Shown: one piece after another, positions 32,973 to 40,496 of the stretch | Numbering within the stretch: position 1 is the stretch's first letter | Layout of the letters: the number at the start of each line of letters is the position of its first letter | Assembly: GCA_050330955.1 (NCBI GenBank) | Contig: JBHJHJ010000101.1 | Span: 1-56,437 of the forward strand | DNA: 56,437 bases | Direction: 5' to 3' | DNA from: JBCCAG01 sp050330955 | Lineage (GTDB): Bacteria > Cyanobacteriota > Cyanobacteriia > CAKZMO01 | The notes under the pieces: generated by a model | Database searches by the model: none | Seen by the model: the letters and a program-made list of their open reading frames with translations, nothing else | What the model was told of the DNA's origin: nothing | Translations under genes and position numbers: made by a program

Positions 32973-33149
32973 AGCGCACCAGGGTTCGTTGCTCAGGAAT
33001 TTTTAGTATAATTCGATACGCCAAAACAATGACGCAATTGATTATGACCCGACTGTCTAGGGCACAAGGGATGCGAGAACGCTATAATCTTTGCGAATAC
33101 TAAAGTTATGTCATTTCCGAGACGTATATCTTAAGAGTTGGTTACTATT
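32973..33149. promoter_or_regulatory. Divergent promoter region
   Basis: 177 bp between divergent genes. It is AT-rich, with TATAAT-like and ATTCGATA elements (for example TATAATC at 33084). No clear operator is seen. Confidence 0.3.
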
Positions 33150-33491
33150 ATGAGCGATCCATTAGTCCGCGCTTTCTTCGTGGGTCGAGCCGCAGCCGAG
33201 GCATTAGGCGAACAAGCAGAGGCAGCCGTCACGCAGCTTCTCAGCGAAATTGGCCGGTTTGATGCTGAGCAGCGTGAAAACCTGAGGGCATTCAGCGAGC
33301 GCGTTATGGAGCGCGCCATATACGAAGAGCAGCAGGCGTCTCAGCAAACAGCAGGCACAGCAGCGTCTACCCCGTCCCCAACTGGAGCCGTTACCCCCAG
33401 TGACCTACAGGCCACCATTGATGACGTGCGCGCTGAGGTTGCCCAGCTTCGAGCAGAGCTGCAGCGGTATCGCAACCGTGCTTCATCCTGA
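33150..33491 (+). CDS. Small conserved coiled-coil protein (possibly DUF6825)
   Basis: About 113 residues from the ATG at 33150. The N-terminal half is conserved-looking and helical (SDPLVRAFFVGRAAAEALG, LLSEIGRFDAEQRENLRAFSERVMERA). A Ser/Thr/Ala/Pro linker follows, and the protein ends in a coiled coil (VRAEVAQLRAELQRYRNR). I recall this pattern from a short cyanobacterial/plastid family (DUF6825), but I am not sure. The TTG at 33138 is rejected as the start. It precedes the ABC1 kinase gene by about 220 bp. Confidence 0.65.
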   Translation: MSDPLVRAFFVGRAAAEALGEQAEAAVTQLLSEIGRFDAEQRENLRAFSERVMERAIYEEQQASQQTAGTAASTPSPTGAVTPSDLQATIDDVRAEVAQLRAELQRYRNRASS

Positions 33492-33714
33492 GACTGAATT
33501 ACCCCCAAGTCCCGTCCGCCGGGGAAGAACCACAGCGGACAACTGTAGAAGAAGCTAGCGATCGCCCCTATATTTGTGCTAAATTTTGTTAAAGACTTTT
33601 AACATTAGCGCTAATATTTCTCTGCGCTAAATTTTTATTTCTAACGAGATTTATCAGGTGTCCCTCCTCTCTAGCCCATCCACACAATCCGAGCCACCTG
33701 AGATTGAAGCAGCC

Positions 33715-35463
33715 ATGTCTGAGCATTCAGGCGGTGCATCAGTCCGCCGTGCGCGAAGCCTGCTCGAGAGCGCTGGTTCATCCGTTGGCCCTGGCAAAAC
33801 CTATAGCTGGAGCCGCGATCGCTACTCCAAAACGGAGCGCTTTTTCCACATCTGGACCTTTGTACTGCGGCTAATTGCAGCCCGCTGGCGCTACCGACAG
33901 GCCTGGAGCTATTCAGGGCCGGTTACTGAGGAGGCCCAAGCGCAGCGGCGCCGAAAGCTAGCGGTTTGGATTCGGGAGATGCTGTTAGATCTGGGGCCGA
34001 CCTTTATTAAGATAGGCCAGCTATTTTCGACCCGAGCCGACTTATTTCCGGCTGAGTATGTCGAGGAGCTCTCTAAGCTTCAAGACCGGGTACCGGCGTT
34101 CAGCTATGAGCAGGTTGAGCAGATTATTCAGGATGATTTCGGTCGACCTATTGCTGAACTGTATGCGAGCTTTGATCCCGTGCCTCTGGCCGCAGCGAGC
34201 CTTGGCCAAGTGCATCGGGCGCGGCTTCGCTCTGGGGAAGACGTGGTGGTCAAGATCCAAAGGCCAGGCCTCAAAAAGCTGTTTGAGATCGATCTGGCCA
34301 TCCTCAAAGGCATTGCCCGCTACTTCCAGCAGCACCCTGAATGGGGCCGGGGCCGGGACTGGATGGGCATCTACCAGGAGTGCTGCCGCATCCTTTGGGA
34401 GGAAATTGAATACCTCAACGAAGGCCGCAACGCCGATACCTTCCGCCGCAATTTCAAGGAACAGGACTGGGCCAAGGTTCCCCGGGTGTACTGGCGCTAT
34501 GCTTCGCCTCGGGTATTGACCCTGGAGTATATGCCCGGCATCAAAATTAGTCATCACGAGGCACTAGATGCCGCTGGACTCGACCGTAAGGCCCTCGCCC
34601 GCATGGGTGCGGAAGCCTATCTGCATCAGCTCCTGCGCGACGGGTTTTTCCACGCCGATCCCCACCCCGGCAACCTTGCGGTTAGTCCAGACGGGTCGCT
34701 GATTTTCTACGATTTCGGCATGATGGGCCGGATTCAAGCCATCACTCGCGATCGCCTTATGTCAACGTTTTTTGGCATCGCCCAGAAGGACGCAGACAGA
34801 GTAGTAGCCTCCTTAATAGAACTGGGGGCCTTAGCCCAAGCAGAGGATATGGGGCCAGTGCGGCGATCGGTCCAGTTCATGCTGGACAACTTCATGGATA
34901 AGCCATTTGAGGCCCATTCCATCAGCGCTATTAGCGACGACCTCTACGAGATTGCCTACGATCAGCCCTTCCGGTTTCCGGCGACGTTTACCTTTGTCAT
35001 GCGGGCTTTTTCCACATTAGAGGGGGTCGGAAAGGGACTGGACCCCGATTTCAACTTTATGGAGGTAGCGCGTCCTTTTGCGCTAGAGCTTATGACCAAC
35101 GAAACCCCATCATCCTCTAACAATGGCCTTCTAGATGAAATTAGTCGCCAGGCGGCTCAGGTCAGTACGACGGCCCTCGGCCTGCCGCAGCGGATTGATA
35201 ACACTATTGGTAAGCTAGACCGGGGAGATCTGCGCATTCGGGTCAGGTCAATTGAGACCGATCGGGCACTCCGACGCCTCAGCAGCGTCAATATGGGCAC
35301 GAACTACACCCTACTTGTAGCAGCCTTTATCCTATCTGCTACTATCTTGCTAGTCAGTGGCCATGTGCTCTGGGCATGTCTAGCTGGCCTTGCCAGTCTT
35401 GCAGCCGGGGTCGCCTTGGTTCGCCTGCTGCTGCGTATTAACCGATATGACCGTATGCCGTAG
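33715..35463 (+). CDS. ABC1/UbiB family atypical kinase
   Basis: About 582 residues from the ATG at 33715 (a GTG at 33658 would add 19 low-complexity residues). The family motifs are all present: KIGQLFSTRADLFPAEYVEEL (KxGQ), AAASLGQVHRA (Ala-rich loop), VVKIQRPG, FHADPHPGNLAV, and FYDFGMMG (DFG). Two membrane helices close the C-terminus. In cyanobacteria and plastids these kinases act on quinone and tocopherol metabolism or thylakoid stress. The PP2C phosphatase gene starts 3 bp after its stop, an unusually tight kinase-phosphatase pair. Confidence 0.9.
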   Translation: MSEHSGGASVRRARSLLESAGSSVGPGKTYSWSRDRYSKTERFFHIWTFVLRLIAARWRYRQAWSYSGPVTEEAQAQRRRKLAVWIREMLLDLGPTFIKIGQLFSTRADLFPAEYVEELSKLQDRVPAFSYEQVEQIIQDDFGRPIAELYASFDPVPLAAASLGQVHRARLRSGEDVVVKIQRPGLKKLFEIDLAILKGIARYFQQHPEWGRGRDWMGIYQECCRILWEEIEYLNEGRNADTFRRNFKEQDWAKVPRVYWRYASPRVLTLEYMPGIKISHHEALDAAGLDRKALARMGAEAYLHQLLRDGFFHADPHPGNLAVSPDGSLIFYDFGMMGRIQAITRDRLMSTFFGIAQKDADRVVASLIELGALAQAEDMGPVRRSVQFMLDNFMDKPFEAHSISAISDDLYEIAYDQPFRFPATFTFVMRAFSTLEGVGKGLDPDFNFMEVARPFALELMTNETPSSSNNGLLDEISRQAAQVSTTALGLPQRIDNTIGKLDRGDLRIRVRSIETDRALRRLSSVNMGTNYTLLVAAFILSATILLVSGHVLWACLAGLASLAAGVALVRLLLRINRYDRMP

Positions 35464-35465
35464 CT

Positions 35466-36197
35466 ATGAAATGCCTGTTCAGAGGGCTGAGCGATCCCGG
35501 ACTTGTTCGTTCGGATAATCAAGATACCTACTACATCGACCCGCAAAAGCGCTTTTGTATCGTTGCGGACGGGATGGGTGGTCATGCTGGTGGGCAGGAA
35601 GCAAGTCGCCTAGCAGCTCACGCCATCCGAGATTGTCTTGATGAACACTGGATGTCTGACCAGCCCTCAAAGGATCTGCTGCAGTTATCAATTCAGAAGG
35701 CCAACCAAGCTATTTTGGAAGACCAGGCTAGCCATCCCGATCGCTCAGACATGGGGACGACGGCTTTAGTCGTAGTATTTCGCGCGAATCAAGCCTGGTG
35801 TGCTCATATTGGCGACTCTCGCCTCTACCGCTACCGTGACCACAGTCTAGAGCAGGTCACAGAGGACCATACATGGGTCGCCCGGGCTATGAAGCTTGGG
35901 GATATCTCCTCTGAGGAAGCGAGAGTTCATCCTTGGCGGCATATTTTGTCCCAGTGCCTGGGTCGAGCAGACCTCCAACCTGCCGATGTGGTCCCGTTTG
36001 ACTGGCAGGCTGGCGATCGCCTCCTCCTGTGCAGCGATGGACTGACCGAGGAACTGTCAGACAGCCTCATCGCCGAGTACCTGAGCGCAAGTGATGATGA
36101 GCAAACGGTATCAAACCTTGTCAATGCAGCGAAGCAGAACGGTGGACGCGACAATATCACTGCCGTGATTGTGGTGTATCACAGCCCAGAGCATTGA
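35466..36197 (+). CDS. PP2C family protein serine/threonine phosphatase
   Basis: 243 residues. The metal-binding motifs are SDPGLVRSDNQDTYYI, CIVADGMGGHAGG, HIGDSRLYRYRD, LCSDGLTEELS and GGRDNITAVIVVY. All aspartates of the binuclear centre are visible. It would remove phosphate from Ser/Thr of proteins. The start is two bases past the stop of the ABC1 kinase gene, so translation may be coupled. The partner kinase could be that one or the Ser/Thr kinase 37849-39357. Confidence 0.93.
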   Translation: MKCLFRGLSDPGLVRSDNQDTYYIDPQKRFCIVADGMGGHAGGQEASRLAAHAIRDCLDEHWMSDQPSKDLLQLSIQKANQAILEDQASHPDRSDMGTTALVVVFRANQAWCAHIGDSRLYRYRDHSLEQVTEDHTWVARAMKLGDISSEEARVHPWRHILSQCLGRADLQPADVVPFDWQAGDRLLLCSDGLTEELSDSLIAEYLSASDDEQTVSNLVNAAKQNGGRDNITAVIVVYHSPEH

Positions 36198-36390
36198 TCC
36201 AGCTAAAACGCCACTCTGCGAGCCACGGCTTTGCACGCACAATGCTTAGTTCATAGCAAACTATTTCACAATTTTTAATCTGCTAAGAATGATACCCATG
36301 AATTCTAGCGGGCTGCGGCATTAGCAGCCTCTTAGAAACATCTGTTAGTCTGGACCTAAGCCTGAAGGCTAGTGTGCATTTTGTCAAACT

Positions 36391-36411
36391 CTTGTTATGC
36401 TTTGTAACAAG
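36391..36411. promoter_or_regulatory. Palindrome upstream of nblA
   Basis: CTTGTTA, a 7-nt spacer and TAACAAG form a perfect inverted repeat, 66 bp before the nblA start. nblA genes are regulated by NtcA and other factors. The core GTTA-N7-TAAC resembles NtcA sites, but the spacing is not the usual GTA-N8-TAC. It could be an operator or a leader hairpin. Confidence 0.45.
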
Positions 36412-36476
36412 CTGCGGAAATCTAGGCCGCAACTGTGGATGTTCACTCATACCGTTCTTTATTTAGGAGTACATGT

Positions 36477-36674
36477 ATGTATCAACCCGGCGAACTCAAT
36501 CTAGAGCAGCAGTTTAACTTGCGGTCTTTTGAGACCCAAGTCGCCCACATGAGCCGAGAGCAAGCCCAGGAGTTCTTGGTTAAGCTCTACGAGCAGATGA
36601 TGATGCGTGAAAGCATGTACAAGCACTTCCTCAAGTGCGAGTGGGGCATTGACTCAGGTCCTAAGTTCGACTAG
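36477..36674 (+). CDS. nblA: NblA phycobilisome degradation protein
   Basis: A 65-residue protein that directs phycobilisomes to Clp protease during nutrient starvation. It is recognised by LNLEQQFNLRSFETQV, MSREQAQEFLVKLYEQMMMRE and the end YKHFLKCEWGI. The size is typical. The start is ATG 36477, preceded by AGGAG at 7-nt spacing; an out-of-frame ATG lies at 36473. A long promoter region (about 280 bp) with a palindrome fits starvation control. Confidence 0.95.
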   Translation: MYQPGELNLEQQFNLRSFETQVAHMSREQAQEFLVKLYEQMMMRESMYKHFLKCEWGIDSGPKFD

Positions 36675-36967
36675 CGCATCTATGCCGCGAGGAAGTAGTG
36701 ACCTCCTTCTCTTGCCTTGTCCCGCTGGTAAAGCCATTGGGAGAGGGGCTGGGGACGCTGGGGCCCTACACCTTTACGCTTTCATAGAAAAAGCCTTGCA
36801 GTACTGCGTAACCGATAGTTTTTATTTAAATAAGATTTTATTAGAGACCTGCGCCATTATTCTATTCTTAAGACTTATACATAACCGCCATCTCTGTGCA
36901 AAGAGCGATTTAGAATACAGCTTAGATCAGGCAAAATGATTGCCAGAAAACTAACGGCAGAATAGCT

Positions 36968-37852
36968 ATGTTTCGTCGTGCTCTAATTTGCACCGACTTT
37001 AAGGACGGTCTCCATCGGTTTGTTCGTTTTGTGCCCAGCCTGCACAAAGCAGGAATCAATCACATTACGTTTCTTCACACCCTGGCGCTTCCCGAAGATC
37101 GTGAAATCCCTCGACCTGACGAAGAACAGGAGCAGGAAATCCGGGAGCGGCTAGCGGAGGCAACAGCCTCTGTTCCCGAGGGTATGACCGTTGAAGTCGA
37201 TGTTCAATCTGGCAAGCCAATTGATCACATCAACCGAGCGATTGAGGCTCATCAGATTGAGGTCATTTTCCTGGGTATGCCTAGTCGCAATCGTTTGACA
37301 GAGCGGCTATTCGGAAGTACTACAGTCGAATTGTGCAAACGTCTCACCATTCCACTGCTCATTTTGAGGCCTCAGCTCATCTCCACCTACACGGTTGAAG
37401 AGCTAGACCTGCGATGTCAGCATCTATTTCGCTATCTGCTGTTGCCCTATGACAACAGTAATGCTGCGAACTATCTCCTGAAGAAGGTAGAGCACTATGC
37501 CAGCCAGCAGTCTGAGCAGTATCTGCGTCAGTGTCTCCTCTTCCGCTCCGTCGATGATGTCAGTCGCAAGGGGCTGCGCGATATGCAGAGCTATAAGCTT
37601 CAGGAGGCGGAGCAGTCGCTAAACGACGTTAAGCCGAAGCTTGAGGCAGTGGGGCTCTCAGTGGAGACTATCATTCGCCAAGGGCAGGGCATCCCTGAGC
37701 TGCTGCATGCGGCTATGGAGTATGACATCACGGCGATCGCTATTTCGTCTGACAGCTTCGGCAAGCTGATAGAGCTGTCGTCTCCTAGCTTTGCAGGCGA
37801 GGTACTTCGGCGAAGCTGGCATCCCGTGCTGTACTTCCCACCAGAGCGCTAG
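36968..37852 (+). CDS. Tandem universal stress protein (UspA family)
   Basis: 294 residues containing two Usp modules: the first (about 1-135) ends in VEVIFLGMPSRNRLTERLFGSTTVELCKRL, then IPLLILRP. The second (about 155-290) starts YLLLPYDNS and ends SPSFAGEVLRRSWHPVLYFP. The ATP-binding GxxxGS-like stretch is only partly conserved in the first module and weak in the second. Usp proteins help in starvation and stress. It lies 293 bp after nblA, and its last four bases overlap the convergent kinase gene. Confidence 0.85.
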   Translation: MFRRALICTDFKDGLHRFVRFVPSLHKAGINHITFLHTLALPEDREIPRPDEEQEQEIRERLAEATASVPEGMTVEVDVQSGKPIDHINRAIEAHQIEVIFLGMPSRNRLTERLFGSTTVELCKRLTIPLLILRPQLISTYTVEELDLRCQHLFRYLLLPYDNSNAANYLLKKVEHYASQQSEQYLRQCLLFRSVDDVSRKGLRDMQSYKLQEAEQSLNDVKPKLEAVGLSVETIIRQGQGIPELLHAAMEYDITAIAISSDSFGKLIELSSPSFAGEVLRRSWHPVLYFPPER

Positions 37853-39357
37853 CGGATCGCCTCTAGCTTTTGAGCAATCGACGGCTTCAGCTTCTCTAGC
37901 TCAGCTTTCAAGATAGACTTGCTGAGGCCAAAGTCAGACGCGGGGGCGGCGTGGCCCATGATTGAAAACTCGCTTAGGCGCTTGGCCTGGGTATCGAGCA
38001 GCTCTGGCTTGACCAGCACTGAGGGTTCTGTGATCGTCAGCAGCTTCACATATGAGCATTTCTCAGCCTTTTCAAGATCGAAACAGAGCATGCGGTAATG
38101 GCGCGTTTTGCTCAGGACTCGCAAAATTTGCTGTCCGTGGGTTGCCTTCAGATCGAGGTAGCACGGCAGCCACCTCGGCGCATGCTCGTGGTTGTAGAGC
38201 ACCGTCGCCCACAGCAAAACCGGATGGGGGGAGGCCAGAAACATGAACTTGTTATAGGGAATGGCTGCGGCGATGCGCTCAATATCTTTGTGGGGCAGCA
38301 TCACCCAGAGCGTTACGAACAGCTCATTCTTAACCTTCATCAGCTGGGGAAAGACGATCTCGGCCTTAGGCTTATTCTGAGGCCAGGTGGCACGGCGACA
38401 GACTGCTTCAATGGGAGAAGATACATCTTCTATAGGGGCTTGGGGGGGAACATCAGGTGGATAAGTGGCGGCCTGCTTAATAATGGGCTCTAGCTGCTCT
38501 AAGATTTCGCTGACGTGTTGGGGGCGCTGATGGGGTGATTTAGCAATGCAGCTCATGAGCAGGGTATCGAGCTCTTTCGGAATGCGGATTCCAGGTCGGG
38601 CTGCATCCACGGAAAGGGGACGCACCTTACGGTGGGCCTGATACCAGCCGCCAAAGTTATTGTTAGCGGGCTGGAGTGGAAGCTTCCCCGTCAACATTTG
38701 GAACATCATGACGCCCAAACTATAGATATCTGAGCGCTGATCGAGATTTTGGCCCTCCATCTGCTCTGGCGAGGCGTAGGCCAACGTTCCCATAAAGCAA
38801 TCGGTCTGCTGCTGCGCATCGGCTTGGCGGAGCTTTGCGATGCCAAAATCTAAAACTTTTACTAGTTTGCCCAGGGTGTCGTTTTCGGCTATGAAGATGT
38901 TGCTGGGCTTAATATCTCGGTGAATTACGGGAAACGTACTGCCATCAATTTCAATGCCCTGGTGCGCGCGCTGAAGCCCTAGACAGGTTTGGCGAGAGGT
39001 CTCTAGAAACTGGGGTACGGGCAGGGGATTGTAGCGAATCAGATCAGCCAAGCTCTGACCAATCAAGTGCTCCATCACGTAGAAAGGCACTTTGCGATCA
39101 TCAATGCCATAGTCTGTAACCCGCACGATATGGATATTGCGCTGACCTAAAATGGCACAGGTTTGTGCCTCTCGCTCAAATCGCTCACGCATCTGGCGGT
39201 TGAGTAACGTCTGCGCCAAAAATTTGACGGCAACCATGACGCCCCCGAGGGTGAGGTCCTTAGCGGCATACACCCGGCCCATAGAGCCTTGACCCAGCGG
39301 TCTGATCAACTGGTATCGATTGACTAGCTTGCGTCCGAGGTTTGTATCTGCCTGCAC
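37849..39357 (-). CDS. Serine/threonine protein kinase with novel C-terminal domain
   Basis: 502 residues. The kinase domain (about 15-295) is complete: Gly loop GQGSMG (22-27), Lys45, HRDIKPSN with Asp148 and Asn153, and DFG at 170-172. So it should be active, unlike the FHA-pseudokinase. A Pro-rich linker (about 300-325) is followed by a 170-residue C-terminal domain (about 330-502) that I cannot identify. It contains LFVTLWVMLPHKDIERIAAA and LGLSKSILKAELEKLK and is predicted globular, alpha/beta. The gene overlaps the Usp gene tail to tail by four bases (shared CTAG). Confidence 0.92.
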   Translation of the reverse strand: MQADTNLGRKLVNRYQLIRPLGQGSMGRVYAAKDLTLGGVMVAVKFLAQTLLNRQMRERFEREAQTCAILGQRNIHIVRVTDYGIDDRKVPFYVMEHLIGQSLADLIRYNPLPVPQFLETSRQTCLGLQRAHQGIEIDGSTFPVIHRDIKPSNIFIAENDTLGKLVKVLDFGIAKLRQADAQQQTDCFMGTLAYASPEQMEGQNLDQRSDIYSLGVMMFQMLTGKLPLQPANNNFGGWYQAHRKVRPLSVDAARPGIRIPKELDTLLMSCIAKSPHQRPQHVSEILEQLEPIIKQAATYPPDVPPQAPIEDVSSPIEAVCRRATWPQNKPKAEIVFPQLMKVKNELFVTLWVMLPHKDIERIAAAIPYNKFMFLASPHPVLLWATVLYNHEHAPRWLPCYLDLKATHGQQILRVLSKTRHYRMLCFDLEKAEKCSYVKLLTITEPSVLVKPELLDTQAKRLSEFSIMGHAAPASDFGLSKSILKAELEKLKPSIAQKLEAIR

Positions 39358-39881
39358 TGAAGTGTCCTCGCATCATGTTCACAGCTCATCGCAGAGATAG
39401 GTTTGCTAGGGTCGGACCTCTGCCCACAAACAATCTCCTTTAACAGATGCACCAAATCACTACAAAACTTTAGCGAGATCTCGACTATAGCAATCCTAAA
39501 TGATTTACAAGAGGGGCGGACGCAGTCCCCTCTCTCCTCTCACTTAGACTTCACCAGCGATTTAGTATCCCTATACTATAGAAGGCGTATTTAGAAAGAT
39601 GATTGGAATTTTGGAGCACGAAGGCTATATTAATTGTGCGGCAGTACTGTAATACTTGTATCTAAGCTGCGCTTCAAGCTGCTTTTTAAGGAATTTACAG
39701 GCTAAAACCCAAGCCTCTTGGTAAAAAATAATGCTGGTGGCGGTGTGCCATGGGATACCGTGGACAATAGAATTACTCTGTTGCCATAGCGATCGCCTCT
39801 GGTGTTCAACCCTCGCAGCTAACTTCACCTTCCGCTTCTGGTTGCCTCTGGTGCTTTGCTGACCCCCACGACTGAAATTCT
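39358..39881. promoter_or_regulatory. Divergent region, kinase / FtsL-like gene
   Basis: This 524-bp gap is AT-rich in the middle (39560-39680). It must hold promoters for both sides. I see a short direct repeat (CCTCTGGTG at 39795 and 39848) and no small gene I can support. Confidence 0.35.
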
Positions 39882-40481
39882 ATGTCCGCGTCAAATCGTC
39901 ATACTTTGAGTTACGCCACAGTCCGCCAGCGGTCTTACACCCGGCAGACCTCAGTTGCTCGCCCCAATGGTCCATCTGCACTCCAGGTTAGCGGGTCGAC
40001 TGCCCTAGCGCCTCTGCCAGCGCCTGGCCCTGTGGTCCGAGCAAAGCCCACTCCCCCTTCCGCTACCACACCTTCCCCAGTCATCAGCTTTAAGGGGCGG
40101 CGGCGGCCACAGCCCAAAGGCCTACAGATGCTGATTCTGGCCCAGCGAGGCTCTTTTCTCTGCGCTTCAGCCGTCACCGCGATCGCCCTCACACTTTACG
40201 GTTGGACGGTCTATGCTCAGCAGCGCTGGTCGACTGAGTACGACCGCTTTTGGCAGCTTCAGCACCACGAACAGCAATTGGAGACGATGACAGGAGCTAT
40301 GCAGGCCCAGACCCTGCAGCAGCCCACCCTTCCGTCCTCGAGCGAGGCTACCTTGATGCAGCCTATCCGCCCTGAAGACGTCGTGGAGCTAGTGCCTGCC
40401 CCTCTTAGGCCCGTTATCCCTGAGAGCGCGCCGACGCCCCCTGCCCCGGCCTGGACCGTCACTCAGCCCATTGGATACTAA
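39882..40481 (+). CDS. FtsL-like cell division protein candidate
   Basis: 199 residues, bitopic. A cytoplasmic N-terminus rich in Arg, Ser and Pro (1-85), one membrane helix (about 92-112: LCASAVTAIALTLYGWTVYA), a short coiled segment (RWSTEYDRFWQLQHHEQQLETM), and a Pro-rich periplasmic tail. The topology and position directly upstream of ftsI are those of FtsL-like division proteins. Sequence similarity to FtsL is too low to prove it. The start is ATG 39882. Confidence 0.6.
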   Translation: MSASNRHTLSYATVRQRSYTRQTSVARPNGPSALQVSGSTALAPLPAPGPVVRAKPTPPSATTPSPVISFKGRRRPQPKGLQMLILAQRGSFLCASAVTAIALTLYGWTVYAQQRWSTEYDRFWQLQHHEQQLETMTGAMQAQTLQQPTLPSSSEATLMQPIRPEDVVELVPAPLRPVIPESAPTPPAPAWTVTQPIGY

Positions 40482-40496
40482 AGATTGAGCGGCAAG

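Noticed and set aside
36391..36411. Canonical NtcA site for nblA
   Set aside because: The palindrome has GTTA-N7-TAAC, not the GTA-N8-TAC spacing, so it is reported only as a palindrome.
36607..36939. 110-residue ORF downstream of nblA
   Set aside because: It overlaps the nblA gene in another frame and shows no ribosome-binding site or recognisable motif.
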